A program made the translations under genes and the position numbers. Shown here one piece after another: positions 52,567 through 62,141 of a DNA stretch of 64,000 bases (position 1 is its first letter; each line of letters begins with the position of its first letter). A model generated the notes under the pieces. The model was not told where the DNA came from and ran no database searches. It saw nothing but the letters and a program-made list of their open reading frames with translations. Source of the stretch: Caenibius sp. WL (GTDB lineage Bacteria > Pseudomonadota > Alphaproteobacteria > Sphingomonadales > Sphingomonadaceae); contig NZ_CP081844.1 of assembly GCF_019803445.1 (NCBI RefSeq), positions 186,001-250,000 on the forward strand. Direction: 5' to 3'.

Positions 52567-53445
52567 ATGCCTATCACCCGCATCATCGACAAACGCGCCC
52601 GCGATCTGGGCGGCGGCTTCATCGTCGGGCGCGTATTGCCTTTCCATGCCCGGCGCATGGTCGGCCCGTTCATCTTCTTCGATCATCTGGGGCCGCTCGA
52701 TCTGGCGCCCGGAATCCCGCGCGAACTCGATGTCCGCCCCCACCCGCATATCGGGCTGTCCACCGTGACCTACCTCTATTCCGGCGCAATCACCCACCGG
52801 GACAGCCTCGGCTTCCATCAGGATATCCGCCCCGGCGAAGTCAACTGGATGACGGCGGGCAGCGGCATCACGCACAGCGAACGGCTGGAATACGCGCGCG
52901 CAAACGGGGCTCATATGCACGGTATCCAGGCATGGGTCGCGCTGCCCGAAGCCGACGAGGAAAGCACCCCCACTTTCCATCATCACGAAGGCGCGGATCT
53001 GCCCGAATGGGATGAAGACGGGGTCAGGGGCCGCCTGATCGCCGGCGCGGCGGATGGGATGAAAGCCGCCGTGCGCACGCATTCCCCGCTGTTCTATCAA
53101 CATTGGGAAATGGCGGCGGGCGCGCGCCGCAGCATCACCAACGCTTTTCCCGAACGCGCGGTCTATTGCGCCGTGGGCGAGATCGAACTGGCCGGAACCG
53201 TGCTGCGCGAAGGGCAGATGGCGGTGCTCGACGGGGGCGGTGCGGTGGATATCGTGGCCCGCCGGCCTTCCACGATCATGGTTCTGGGCGGCGAACCGAT
53301 CGGGGAGCGGTTCCTGCTGTGGAACTTCGTCTCCTCCTCCCAGGAACGGCTGGAGCAGGCGGCGGAAGACTGGCGTCAGGGGCGGATGACGCTGCCGGTG
53401 GGCGACGATCAGGAATATATCCCCTTCCCCGAAAAACAGGCCTGA
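52567..53445 (+). CDS. Pirin family protein
   Basis: A 292-residue bicupin, longer than the pirin at 20742 and closer to the main bacterial pirin type. Metal ligands are visible in VRPHPHIGLSTVTYLY (His pair), TGSGITHSERLE-like AGSGITHSE (His) and an intervening Glu or His. The ATG at 52567 follows GAAGGAGAG. The C-terminal cupin ends with the VLGGEPIGERFLLWNFVSSS stretch typical of pirins. The gene is 43 bp upstream of a small acetyltransferase on the same strand. Quercetinase-like dioxygenase or regulatory roles are known for the family; neither is proven here. Confidence 0.88.
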   Translation: MPITRIIDKRARDLGGGFIVGRVLPFHARRMVGPFIFFDHLGPLDLAPGIPRELDVRPHPHIGLSTVTYLYSGAITHRDSLGFHQDIRPGEVNWMTAGSGITHSERLEYARANGAHMHGIQAWVALPEADEESTPTFHHHEGADLPEWDEDGVRGRLIAGAADGMKAAVRTHSPLFYQHWEMAAGARRSITNAFPERAVYCAVGEIELAGTVLREGQMAVLDGGGAVDIVARRPSTIMVLGGEPIGERFLLWNFVSSSQERLEQAAEDWRQGRMTLPVGDDQEYIPFPEKQA

Positions 53446-53488
53446 CGCTGCCCGCAAGAGTGCCGCAACGGCAGAAGGAGAACACGGC

Positions 53489-53836
53489 ATGGCCGAAATC
53501 ACGATCACCAAGGAAGACGGGGCCGAAAGCGGCGGCAGCGCACGCCGCGGTCGCTATGTCGCCCGTGTCGCGGGCCACGATGGCGAGGCGGAACTGACTT
53601 ACACCCATCGCGGGCCCGGCCTGATCAGCGCCGACCACACCGGCGCGCCCGACAGTCTCAAAGGCACCGGAGCCGCCGCCGCATTGGTGGATTACCTGAT
53701 CGCCGATGCGCGCGGCAACGGCTTCCGGATCATCCCGCTGTGCCCCTATGTCCGCGCCCGGTATGAAAAACACCCCGACTGGCGCGATGTCATGACTGTC
53801 GGCCCCGGCGAGAAACCGCGCATCGCCGGCCACTGA
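53489..53836 (+). CDS. Small GNAT-like N-acetyltransferase (YjdJ type)
   Basis: A 115-residue protein of the short GCN5-related acetyltransferase group (COG2388/YjdJ). ADHTGAPDSLKGTGAAAALVDYLIADA corresponds in parts to the acetyl-CoA-binding loop and helix, and LCPYVRARYEKHPDW is the hallmark C-terminal motif with its conserved Cys. Its size is normal for this group. AGAAGGAGAA precedes the start. It is likely co-transcribed with the pirin and converges with the luciferase-like gene. The acceptor substrate is unknown. Confidence 0.83.
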   Translation: MAEITITKEDGAESGGSARRGRYVARVAGHDGEAELTYTHRGPGLISADHTGAPDSLKGTGAAAALVDYLIADARGNGFRIIPLCPYVRARYEKHPDWRDVMTVGPGEKPRIAGH

Positions 53837-53863
53837 CCGGAAGCCCTCGGCGGCGGCGCTTGG

Positions 53864-54901
53864 TTATCCCTCCGCCTCACCCGCTGCCTGTTCCAGCCCG
53901 AAAGCGGCGGCAAGCCGGGTGTAGGAACGGTTGCGGTCCTCGGGGTTGGCGATCATGCTCTGGACGATCAGTTCGTCGGCCCCGCTTTGGGCGATCATTT
54001 CCGCGCACGTCGCCCGCACCGCTTCGGGGCTGCCCGCCACGAAGCGCGGCCAGCGGGTGCCGACGATGGCGGTGGGCTCGGCGCGTTCGGTTTCGCCCAG
54101 TTCCTGCTCCGCCTCCGCAATCGTGGGAACGAAGGACTTGAATTTCCCCTGCCGCAGGCGGTTGTAATAGCCTTTCACCGACAGCACCAGCCGCGCGGCT
54201 TCCTCCGCCGTCTCGCCGACGCTGGCATTGATGCCCAGCATCGCGCGCGGGTGGCCGGGGCCGAACGGCGTGGGCACGAATTGGGCGCGATATGTGCGCA
54301 GCGCCGCCGCCGCGCCCTGCGGATTGATGAACCCCGCGAAAGTGTAGCCGATCCCCAGGCGCGCGGCGATATAGGCGCTGCTTTCGCCCGACCCCAGCAG
54401 CCATATGTCCGGGGTGGAGGCGACTGTGGGAATCAGCGGATTGCCGGCGAACGGATGGCCATCGGGAAAGGCGTGATGCAGCCAGGCCACGGTTTCGGGC
54501 ACTTGCGCGGCGTGATCGTCCACCGGGCGCGCCTGCCGGTCGCGGCGCAGCGCCATGTCGATCACCGGCCCCGCCGTCGCCCGGCCCAGCCCCAGATCGA
54601 TACGGCCGGGAAACATCGCTTCCAGCTGCTTGAACATCTCGGCCACTTTGAACGGGCTGTAGTGGTTCAGCAGCACCGCCCCCGATCCCAGCCGGATGCG
54701 CCGCGTGGCCATGCCCGCCGCCGCGATCAGCAGCTCGGGATGATGGGATGCCTGTGCCGGGGCCATGTGATGTTCGGCAAACCATATCCGGTGATAGCCC
54801 AGCCGGTCGGCCAGCCGGGCCGTGTCCAGCGATTGGGCCAGCGCATCGGTCGCCGTTTCGCCGGGCTGGATGGTCGCAAGATCGACGATCGAAAGCTTCA
54901 T
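53864..54901 (-). CDS. Luciferase-like (LLM class) flavin-dependent oxidoreductase
   Basis: A 345-residue TIM-barrel flavin-dependent oxidoreductase of the bacterial luciferase-like superfamily, in the subgroup often annotated MsnO8-type. LSIVDLATIQPG near the N-terminus, RIWFAEHHMAPAQASHHPE, TRRIRLGSGAVLLNHYSPFKVAEMFKQLEAMFPGRIDLGLGRA (in parts) and the GSPEAV segment near 295 are characteristic. The ATG at 54901 gives the family N-terminus; the frame is open 13 codons further. It lies 25 bp downstream of the ManC-like gene on the same strand. The role is unknown for most members. Confidence 0.86.
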   Translation of the reverse strand: MKLSIVDLATIQPGETATDALAQSLDTARLADRLGYHRIWFAEHHMAPAQASHHPELLIAAAGMATRRIRLGSGAVLLNHYSPFKVAEMFKQLEAMFPGRIDLGLGRATAGPVIDMALRRDRQARPVDDHAAQVPETVAWLHHAFPDGHPFAGNPLIPTVASTPDIWLLGSGESSAYIAARLGIGYTFAGFINPQGAAAALRTYRAQFVPTPFGPGHPRAMLGINASVGETAEEAARLVLSVKGYYNRLRQGKFKSFVPTIAEAEQELGETERAEPTAIVGTRWPRFVAGSPEAVRATCAEMIAQSGADELIVQSMIANPEDRNRSYTRLAAAFGLEQAAGEAEG

Positions 54902-54926
54902 CGAGGTCTGCCTGTTTCCCGCGCGC

Positions 54927-56369
54927 TTATTGGGGCCCATTCCCGTCGCTGCGGGCGTAGATATCCTGGTAACGGATGATATCGTCTTCCCCGAGATAGG
55001 TGCCCGTCTGCACTTCGATCAGCACGACGGGCAGCTTGCCGGGGTTTTCCAGCCGGTGAACCGCGCCGACGGGGATATAGACCGACTGGTTTTCCGTCAC
55101 CAGCCGAACGGTTTCGTCGATCGTCACCCGCGCGGTGCCTTCCACCACGATCCAGTGTTCGGCGCGGTGATGGTGGCTTTGCAGGCTGAGCGAGGCGCCG
55201 GGGCGGACCACGATCCGCTTCACCTGGAAACGTTCCCCCGCGACCAGCCGTTCGAACCAGCCCCACGGCCGGTGATCCAGCGGGAAGGTCTCCGCCTGCG
55301 GGATATCCTGCGCCTTGAGCCGCTCCACCGCCAGTTTCACATCCTGCGCGCGGCTCTTGTCGGCGATCAGCACCGCATCGGGCATCGCCACCGCCACCAG
55401 ATTGTCGAGCCCGATGCCCACCAGTTGCAGGCCCGGCGCTTCCGAACGCATCAGCGTGTCCCGGCAATCGATCGCCGTCACCGCCCCTTGGGCCACCACC
55501 CCCGCGCCATCGGGCTGCCCGTCGCGCCAGACGGCTTCCCAGCCGCCGAGATCGGACCACACCCCGCCATACGGCACCACGGCGAGATTGGCGGCCTTTT
55601 CCATGACCGCATAATCGATGGAAATATCGCGCAGGCCGGCCCACGGTTCCGCCGCGAGCCGGGTGAAGCTGAGATCGGTTTCCGCCCCGGCCAAGGCCGC
55701 CTGCACCCCTGTGAGAATATCGGGCGCATGGGCGGCGAAAGCCTGCACCAGCGTCTCGGCCGAAAAGAGGAAAATGCCCGCGTTCCACAGATGCCGCCCA
55801 TCCGCCAGCATCGCGGCGGCGGCGGCGCTGTCGGGCTTTTCGACGAAGCGTTGCAGCTTTTGCGGCACCGGGGAAAAGTCCGCATCGGCCGCTTCGCTCA
55901 GTTGGAGCCAGCCATACCCCGTTTCCGCCCGGTCCGGCCGGATACCGAATGTGACCAATTGCCCATCGCGCGCCGCGCGTTCGCCCGCCAGCACCGCATC
56001 GCGGAACCGCGCATCATCGGGAATGACGTGATCCGAGGGCATCACCAGCATCAGCGCGTTCGGATCGCGCGCGTGGAGGACCAGCGCCGCCGCCAGCACG
56101 GCCGGGGCGGTGTTGCGGGCGGACGGTTCGATCAGGATCGCCGAAGGCGCGATTTCGATCGCGGCCAGTTGCTCGGTCACCACGAAGCGGAAATCCGCCC
56201 CGGTGACGATCATCGGCGCGGCAAAGCCGCTGCCGGACACACGGCCCGCCGTGGCCTGGAACAGGCTGCTGTCTCCGGTCAGTTCGGTGAACTGCTTGGG
56301 ATAGCTCTTGCGTGACAGGGGCCACAAGCGGGTGCCCGATCCGCCGCAGAGTAGAACAGGCGTAATCAT
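54927..56369 (-). CDS. manC: Mannose-1-phosphate guanylyltransferase / mannose-6-phosphate isomerase
   Basis: A 480-residue bifunctional type II enzyme making GDP-mannose and interconverting fructose-6-P and mannose-6-P. The nucleotidyltransferase signature GGSGTRLWPLSR is at residues 9-20, FVEKPDS at mid-domain, and WNAGIF and DYAVMEK complete it. The C-terminal cupin isomerase domain (from about 365) has HRPWGWFE and the metal-binding QSHHHRAEHW. Start set at the ATG at 56369 (MITPVLLCGG), nine nucleotides from GGAG; an ATG at 56384 is in frame. Paired with the phosphohexomutase upstream, so it can take fructose-6-P to GDP-mannose. Glycan glycosyltransferases are not in the window. Confidence 0.92.
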   Translation of the reverse strand: MITPVLLCGGSGTRLWPLSRKSYPKQFTELTGDSSLFQATAGRVSGSGFAAPMIVTGADFRFVVTEQLAAIEIAPSAILIEPSARNTAPAVLAAALVLHARDPNALMLVMPSDHVIPDDARFRDAVLAGERAARDGQLVTFGIRPDRAETGYGWLQLSEAADADFSPVPQKLQRFVEKPDSAAAAAMLADGRHLWNAGIFLFSAETLVQAFAAHAPDILTGVQAALAGAETDLSFTRLAAEPWAGLRDISIDYAVMEKAANLAVVPYGGVWSDLGGWEAVWRDGQPDGAGVVAQGAVTAIDCRDTLMRSEAPGLQLVGIGLDNLVAVAMPDAVLIADKSRAQDVKLAVERLKAQDIPQAETFPLDHRPWGWFERLVAGERFQVKRIVVRPGASLSLQSHHHRAEHWIVVEGTARVTIDETVRLVTENQSVYIPVGAVHRLENPGKLPVVLIEVQTGTYLGEDDIIRYQDIYARSDGNGPQ

Positions 56370-56424
56370 CCAATCATTCTCCATAGGGCGGACAGGCGCG
56401 GCCCGGCGGAACGGCCCGATGCCA

Positions 56425-57825
56425 TCAGGCCAGTTCCCCACGCAGCAGATCCAGCCCGGTGGCCAGCAGCGACCCCGCCATATCGGCGGATGGCGCCTCC
56501 GCATAGATGCGCAGTTCAGGCGCATTGCCCGAAGGGCGCAAATGCACGATGCGCCCGCGATCGAGATGCAGCCGCACGCCATCCGTCGTGTCGGCCCGGT
56601 CCAGCCGCGCATCGAACGCCGCCAGGAAGGCATCGCGCGCGGCGGCCTCCCCTTGCAAGCGGGCGATCAGGGCCAGCGCACGGGCGGGCGCGATATCCTG
56701 CAACCGGTCGGATGCGGTGAACCGGGGCGGCTGGGCCGCCACCAGCGCCGCCAGCCCCGCACCGCCCGCCTGCACCAGCGGCGCGATCAGGGGCAGCAGG
56801 CTGTCCCGCGTCATCAGGGCATCCAGCGTGCCGCCGGGCGTCATCGCATCGAAACCGAGCAGGAACCCGCCGTTCGCCTCGTATCCCGCGATCCGGGGCG
56901 GCGCGGCGCCGCCCGCGTCCCGTGCGTCCTCCATCGCGGCGATCACGAAGGGCGAACCGATCCGGGTGCGGATCACTTGCGCGAAACGGCCCGATGCCTC
57001 GACCCCGGTGTTCGACGAAACCGGCGTGACGACGATCTGCGCCCCCAATGCCGCGGCGGTGATCTGGCCCAGGATATCGCCGGGGATTATCCGCCCCGTC
57101 TCGTCCGTCATCAATGGCCGGTCGCCGTCGCCATCGGTCGAAACGATGGCGTCGAGCCCGCCATCGGCCGCCCATCCGCGCAACAGCGCGCGCGTTTGTT
57201 CCGAAACGGCTTCGGTATCGACCGGGACAAACTGGGCGGACCTGCCGAATTCGACCGTTTCGGCGCCCAATCCGGCCAAAATCCCGGCCAGCAGATCGCG
57301 CGCGACCGAACTGTGGGCATAGATTCCGATCCGGCGGCCGGAAAGCGCGGCAGGGCCCCAGGCCCTGTGATACCGCTCGCGATAGGGCGTGCCGGCATCA
57401 TGGGTTGCGATCGTTCCCGATGGCCCCCGGCTGGCTGCCACCCCGCCCGAAAGCGCGCCGAGAATCGCGGCTTCGCCCGCTTTGGTCAGTTCCCCTTGCG
57501 GAGTGTAGAATTTGAGCCCGTTGCGATCCGCGGGAATATGGCTGCCTGTCACCATGATTGCCGCCGCCCCGGCGCGCATCGCGGCAAGCGCGAGGGCCGG
57601 TGTCGGCACCGCACCGCAATCGGTCACCGAAACGCCGCGCTCCGCGGCGGCGGACGCCACGATCCGGGCCAACGCGGGCGACGATTCCCTGAGATCGCGG
57701 CCGATGAAGATGCCGTTCCCGATCGGGCAGACGGCGATGAACGCGTGGACATGGGCGGATACCAGATCCGGTGTCATCTCCGCGACCAGACCGCGCAACC
57801 CGCTTGTGCCGAAACTTGGTGCCAT
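56425..57825 (-). CDS. Phosphohexomutase (phosphomannomutase/phosphoglucomutase family)
   Basis: A 466-residue alpha-D-phosphohexomutase. FGTSGLRG opens the protein. The phosphoserine loop reads TGSHIPADRNGLKF with Ser95, where TASHNP-like sequences are more common. The metal loop DGDGDR is near 230, the sugar loop EANGG near 318, and the phosphate-binding loop RPSGNAPELR near 433. With the ManC gene 55 bp downstream it most likely supplies mannose-1-phosphate, though phosphoglucomutase activity is possible. The variant serine loop is seen in some ManB-type enzymes and is not by itself a loss-of-function sign. Confidence 0.88.
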   Translation of the reverse strand: MAPSFGTSGLRGLVAEMTPDLVSAHVHAFIAVCPIGNGIFIGRDLRESSPALARIVASAAAERGVSVTDCGAVPTPALALAAMRAGAAAIMVTGSHIPADRNGLKFYTPQGELTKAGEAAILGALSGGVAASRGPSGTIATHDAGTPYRERYHRAWGPAALSGRRIGIYAHSSVARDLLAGILAGLGAETVEFGRSAQFVPVDTEAVSEQTRALLRGWAADGGLDAIVSTDGDGDRPLMTDETGRIIPGDILGQITAAALGAQIVVTPVSSNTGVEASGRFAQVIRTRIGSPFVIAAMEDARDAGGAAPPRIAGYEANGGFLLGFDAMTPGGTLDALMTRDSLLPLIAPLVQAGGAGLAALVAAQPPRFTASDRLQDIAPARALALIARLQGEAAARDAFLAAFDARLDRADTTDGVRLHLDRGRIVHLRPSGNAPELRIYAEAPSADMAGSLLATGLDLLRGELA

Positions 57826-57903
57826 GCCGCACTCTAGCTAGCCCGGCCTCTCTTTAGAATAGGTTATGACAGCGTCCGCTTAACCATCGCTGGGCATCGG
57901 GCG

Positions 57904-58563
57904 TCACAGCCCGCCCAGCGCGTTGATGGTGAATGCCAGAATGCCCATGTTGAACAGAAACGCGGCCAGCGACTGGCCCAGCACCACGCGGCGGATATGC
58001 CCGGCGGTGATCGCCACGTCGGAAGTCTGGAATGTCATCCCCAGCGTGAAGCTGAAATAGAGGAAATCCCAGTAATCTGGGACGTTGGCATGGGGAATGT
58101 CGAGCCCGCCGCGATCCCCGCCGCCGTGGGGCAGATAGTAGAGATGGGCATAGTGCAACGCATAGACGGTGTTGCCGAACAGCCATGTCAGCCCCAGCGT
58201 CGCCACGATCAGGCCGATGCTTGTGGGCGGCAAGGTCTGCCTGTCCGCGATCAGCGTGCCGATGGCGAACAGGATGACGGTGGACAGCAGGACCGTGATC
58301 GCCAGCAGCGCGGCCCGGTTGGCGTCGTTGGCCCGGGCCGTGGCGCGCATCGTGGCCGTGTCGTGCCGCAGGATCGGGATCACCCCGGCGAAGAACACCA
58401 GCGCCGCCACATCGAAAGCGACCAGCAGCACGATCCGCCGGTCATCCAGGCTCAACCCCGCGACCATTGCCGCCAGCACGAACGCCGCCGCGAACAGGAG
58501 GAAGATCGGCGGGGCGATACGGCGGCCGAGCAGGGCCCGCATGCGGCCCGTCACGCGGGCCAT
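57904..58563 (-). CDS. DUF1345 integral membrane protein
   Basis: A 219-residue inner-membrane protein with about five hydrophobic segments. PDYWDFLYFSFTLGMTFQTSDVAI is, in parts, the DUF1345 signature. The ATG at 58563 (MARVTGRM) follows AGGGA; upstream in-frame sequence overlaps the E2 gene and is not family-like. The function of DUF1345 proteins is not established. It lies 50 bp downstream of the E2 gene and may be expressed by read-through from that operon. Confidence 0.83.
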   Translation of the reverse strand: MARVTGRMRALLGRRIAPPIFLLFAAAFVLAAMVAGLSLDDRRIVLLVAFDVAALVFFAGVIPILRHDTATMRATARANDANRAALLAITVLLSTVILFAIGTLIADRQTLPPTSIGLIVATLGLTWLFGNTVYALHYAHLYYLPHGGGDRGGLDIPHANVPDYWDFLYFSFTLGMTFQTSDVAITAGHIRRVVLGQSLAAFLFNMGILAFTINALGGL

Positions 58564-58613
58564 TCCCTGTTGGCGCTTTTGCTTCGTTCCATCAGCGGTT
58601 GCCCCCTTCCGCT

Positions 58614-59846
58614 TTACGTCAGCCCCAGCATGGCCGGTGTTTCCAGCAGTTGCCTGATCGCGGCGACGAACTGCGCCGCCACCTGGCCATCGATGATCCG
58701 GTGATCGCAACTGATCGAAAGGTTCATCATCTTGCGCGGTTCGGCCGCGCCGTCGATCCACCGGCAGCGCTCGATGATCCGGTGCGGGGCGAGAATGGCG
58801 ACTTCGGGCCGGTTGATGATCGGGGTCGCCGCGATCCCGCCCAGCTTGCCCAGCGAAGTGACGGTGATCGTCGATCCCGCCAGTTCGTCGCGGGTGATCG
58901 TGCCCGATCGCGCCCGCGCCGCCAGATCGGCGATGGCCCGGCCGATCTGCCAGATATCCAGCCGGTCTGCGTCGCGCAGCACCGGCACCATCAGCCCCTT
59001 GTCCGTCTGCGTCGCGATGCCCGCATGCACAGCTCCGAACTGCGTGATCATATCCCGCCGGTCATCGAAATGCGCGTTGAGTTGCGGGACATCCTCCAGC
59101 GCGCGGCACATCGCGAAAACCAGCAGGGGCAGCGGATGGAGCTGTTCATCCCGCCCGCGCCCCGCATTGAGCGTTTCGCGCAGCAGTTCCAGCTCGGTCA
59201 CATCCAGTTCCTCCACATAGGTGAAGTGCGGGATATGCCGGGCGGCTTCTTCCATGCGGCGGGCGATCTGGCGGCGCAGGCCGGTCAGCGGAATCGCGGT
59301 GCCGCCCGCCGCGCCGCTGGCCCCGCCCGTGCGCGGGCCCCGCTGGGCCAGGAGATAGCGGTCGAGATCTTCGTGGCGCACCCTGTCCGCGCTGGTGGGC
59401 ACGGCGGCAAGATCGATGCCCAGATCGGCGGCCCGGCGTCTGACGGCGGGCGCGGCCAAGACCGGATGGCCCGCTGCGCGCGGCGTTGCCGGGGCCGCCG
59501 GTTCCGGCGCAGCGGCAGAGGACATTTCCGGCGCAGCAACGGCCAGCCCACTGCCGGCGGCGGAATCGGCCGGGGCCGCCACGCTTTCGCCCGGTGCAAC
59601 CTCGCCTGCGGTTTCCATCACGAACAGGACAGCGCCGATAGGCAGCATCGCCCCGGCCTGCGCCCCGCGTTCGACGATCCGGCCATCGGCCGGCGCCTCG
59701 ATCTCGACTGTGGCCTTGTCGGTCATCACCGAGGCGACGACTTGCCCTTCGGCCACCGCCTCACCGACAGCGGCGTGCCATTCGACCACTTCCGCTTCGG
59801 CGATCCCTTCGCCGATATCGGGCAGTTTGAATTCGAGCCGCGCCAT
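58614..59846 (-). CDS. bkdB: Branched-chain 2-oxoacid dehydrogenase E2 (lipoamide acyltransferase)
   Basis: A 410-residue dihydrolipoamide acyltransferase. The single lipoyl domain has the modified Lys44 in MTDKATVEI. An Ala/Pro-rich linker covers about 90-130, and the E3-binding domain about 133-168 (VLAAPAVRRRAADLGIDLAAV). The catalytic domain ends with the active-site SCDHRIIDG near 380. It transfers the acyl group to CoA in the cytoplasmic complex. It lies 4 bp downstream of E1beta. No E3 gene is present, so the complex must use a dihydrolipoamide dehydrogenase encoded elsewhere. Confidence 0.92.
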   Translation of the reverse strand: MARLEFKLPDIGEGIAEAEVVEWHAAVGEAVAEGQVVASVMTDKATVEIEAPADGRIVERGAQAGAMLPIGAVLFVMETAGEVAPGESVAAPADSAAGSGLAVAAPEMSSAAAPEPAAPATPRAAGHPVLAAPAVRRRAADLGIDLAAVPTSADRVRHEDLDRYLLAQRGPRTGGASGAAGGTAIPLTGLRRQIARRMEEAARHIPHFTYVEELDVTELELLRETLNAGRGRDEQLHPLPLLVFAMCRALEDVPQLNAHFDDRRDMITQFGAVHAGIATQTDKGLMVPVLRDADRLDIWQIGRAIADLAARARSGTITRDELAGSTITVTSLGKLGGIAATPIINRPEVAILAPHRIIERCRWIDGAAEPRKMMNLSISCDHRIIDGQVAAQFVAAIRQLLETPAMLGLT

Positions 59847-59850
59847 CGCC

Positions 59851-60864
59851 TCAATCCCGCATCAACCGGTCCAGCGCCTCTCCGATACGGATCGGGCCGG
59901 GGAAATAGGACCATTCGAGCGAATGGGGATAAGGCGTATCGAAGCCGGTGACCCGCTCGATCGGCGCTTCCAGATGATAGAAGCACCGTTCCTGCACCAA
60001 CGCGGACAGTTCGGCGCCGAACCCGCTGGTCCGGGTGGCTTCATGCACGATCAGGCAGCGCCCGGTCTTGCGCACGGAGGCCTCGATGGTTTCGATGTCG
60101 AGCGGGACCAGCGTGCGCAGGTCGATCAGTTCGCCATCCACGCCGTGTTCCGCCATCACCTGCCGCGCCACGTGGACCATGGTGCCATAGGCCAGCACGG
60201 TAAGATCGCCCCCTTCCTCCACCACCCGCGCCTGCCCCAGGGGGATGCGATAGTATCCTTCATCCACTTCCGCGTCGGGATGGTTGGCCCAGCTCTTGGC
60301 GGGCCGGTCGTAATACCCGTCGAACGGGCCGTTATAACAGCGCTTGGGCTCCATGAAGATCACCGGGTCGTTGTCTTCCATCGCGGCGATCAGCAGCCCC
60401 TTGGCATCGCGGGGGTTCGAAGGAACCACCGTCTTGATCCCGCTGATATGGGTGAACAGGCTTTCGGGCGACTGGCTGTGCGTCTGCCCGCCGAATATCC
60501 CGCCGCCGAACGGCACTCGGATCGTGATCGGGCAGGTGAAATCCGCCGCCGAGCGATAGCGGATACGCGCCGCCTCGCTGATGATCTGATCCAGCCCCGG
60601 ATAGATGTAATCGGCAAACTGGATTTCCGGCACCGGCCGCAGGCCATAGGCCGCCATGCCGATGGACGCACCGATGATCCCGCATTCCGAAATCGGCGTG
60701 TCGAAGCAGCGCTCTTTGCCGAACTTTTCCTGCAAGCCCGCCGTCACCCGGAAAACCCCGCCGAAATAGCCGACATCCTCGCCCAGCACGACCACGCTCC
60801 CGTCGCGCGCCATCATCACGTCCAGCGCGCTGTTGATCGCCTGTATCATGCTCATTCGGGCCAT
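59851..60864 (-). CDS. bkdA2: Branched-chain 2-oxoacid dehydrogenase E1 beta subunit
   Basis: A 337-residue E1beta of the alpha-beta type thiamine-diphosphate dehydrogenases. GEDVGYFGGVFRVTAGL near residues 28-44, FDTPISECGIIGASIGMAAYGLRPVPEIQFADY (in parts), GQTHSQSPE and GRCLIVHEATRTSGFGAE support it. The branched-chain assignment follows from the VGYFGGVFRVT context and the pairing with a long E1alpha. Its ATG at 60864 lies inside the end of the E1alpha gene (13-bp overlap), and the stop is 4 bp from the E2 start, giving tight stoichiometric coupling. Confidence 0.92.
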   Translation of the reverse strand: MARMSMIQAINSALDVMMARDGSVVVLGEDVGYFGGVFRVTAGLQEKFGKERCFDTPISECGIIGASIGMAAYGLRPVPEIQFADYIYPGLDQIISEAARIRYRSAADFTCPITIRVPFGGGIFGGQTHSQSPESLFTHISGIKTVVPSNPRDAKGLLIAAMEDNDPVIFMEPKRCYNGPFDGYYDRPAKSWANHPDAEVDEGYYRIPLGQARVVEEGGDLTVLAYGTMVHVARQVMAEHGVDGELIDLRTLVPLDIETIEASVRKTGRCLIVHEATRTSGFGAELSALVQERCFYHLEAPIERVTGFDTPYPHSLEWSYFPGPIRIGEALDRLMRD

Positions 60865-62141
60865 TTGATTTTCCTTTCCCGAATGGCCTGGGCGCACTGT
60901 TCCCTGAGATGCCACGGCATGTCCTCGTACACGTCCTGGAACATCGTCTGATCGGGCTGATGCAGACCATGGCCGAGAATGCCGTTCTTCTCCGCTTCCT
61001 TCTGCGCCGCCTGCACTTCCTGCGCCACTTCCAGATCCATCGCGGCGTGCCGTTCCATATCCCAGATACCGCGCGCGATGCAGTGGCGTTTCAGCCGGGT
61101 GATCGGATCGCCCAGCGGCCATTCCTGCCGTTCCTGCGCGCTGCGATAGACGGAGGGATCGTCCGACGTGCTGTGCGCTTCGGCGCGATAGGTGAACAGT
61201 TCGATCAGGGTCGGGCCGAGATTGAGCCGCGCCCGGTTCGCCGCCCACTGCGTCGCCGCATAGACCGCCAGGATATCGTTCCCGTCCACCCGCAATCCGG
61301 GAATGCCGTATCCGATGGCGCGGGCGGCAAAGGTGGTCCGCTCGCTCCCGGCGAAGCCGGAATAGCTGGAAATCGCGTACTGGTTGTTCACCACGTTGAA
61401 AATGCACGGCGCGTTGTACACCGCGCCGAACGTCAGCCCGTTGTGGAAATCGCCTTCCGAAGTCGACCCTTCGCCGCACCACACCGCGGCGATCCGGCTG
61501 TCGCCTTTCGATGCGCTGGCCATCGCCCAGCCCACCGCTTGCGGATACTGGGTCGTCAGATTGCCCGACAGCGTGAAGAAGCCATAATCGCGCGCCGAAT
61601 ACATCACCGGCAACTGGCGGCCGAACAGCGGATCGAGCCGGTTCGAATAGATCTGGTTGATCATCTGCAGCAGCGGATACTGCCGCGCGAACAGGATGCC
61701 CTGCTGGCGATAGCTGGGAAAGCACATGTCTTCCCGATCGAGCGCGAAAGCCGCGCCGATGGCCACCGCTTCCTCACCCGTGGCTTTCATGTAGAAGCTG
61801 GTCTTGCCCTGCCGCTGCGCGCGGAACATCCGGTCGTCGAACGCGCGCTGCAACGCCATTGTGCGCAGCATGCGCAGCAGATGCGCATCGTCCAGACGCG
61901 GCGCCCAGCTTCCCACCGCCTGATTCCCGTCATCGAGCACCCGCACCAGCCCGTAGGCAAGCCCATGCAGATCCGCCGCTGGGGCCGTCTCGTCCGGGCG
62001 GGGGATCATGTCGGGTGGGGGCACATCGAGATAGCTGTAATCGACCGCATCGCCCGGACGGAAAGGCGGTTCGGGCACATGCAGCGTCAAACCCGGCCGA
62101 TTGCGGCCGCCGCCCGTCTCGATCTCGCGCTCGTCGCTCAT
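60852..62141 (-). CDS. bkdA1: Branched-chain 2-oxoacid dehydrogenase E1 alpha subunit
   Basis: A 429-residue E1alpha. The thiamine-diphosphate/Mg motif is GEGSTSEGDFHNG with NVVNNQYAIS following it (G-D-G/E-N-N type). YMKATGEEAVAIGAA and the phosphorylation-loop-like RAEAHSTSDDPSVYRS, a branched-chain-type sequence, are also present. The N-terminal extension of about 90 residues (LHVPEPPFRPGDAVDYS) is characteristic of BCKDH alpha rather than pyruvate dehydrogenase. It decarboxylates branched-chain 2-oxoacids from Val, Leu and Ile. The ATG at 62141 starts MSDEREIE; the in-frame upstream extension is not family-like. First gene of the three-gene operon. Confidence 0.92.
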   Translation of the reverse strand: MSDEREIETGGGRNRPGLTLHVPEPPFRPGDAVDYSYLDVPPPDMIPRPDETAPAADLHGLAYGLVRVLDDGNQAVGSWAPRLDDAHLLRMLRTMALQRAFDDRMFRAQRQGKTSFYMKATGEEAVAIGAAFALDREDMCFPSYRQQGILFARQYPLLQMINQIYSNRLDPLFGRQLPVMYSARDYGFFTLSGNLTTQYPQAVGWAMASASKGDSRIAAVWCGEGSTSEGDFHNGLTFGAVYNAPCIFNVVNNQYAISSYSGFAGSERTTFAARAIGYGIPGLRVDGNDILAVYAATQWAANRARLNLGPTLIELFTYRAEAHSTSDDPSVYRSAQERQEWPLGDPITRLKRHCIARGIWDMERHAAMDLEVAQEVQAAQKEAEKNGILGHGLHQPDQTMFQDVYEDMPWHLREQCAQAIRERKIKWPE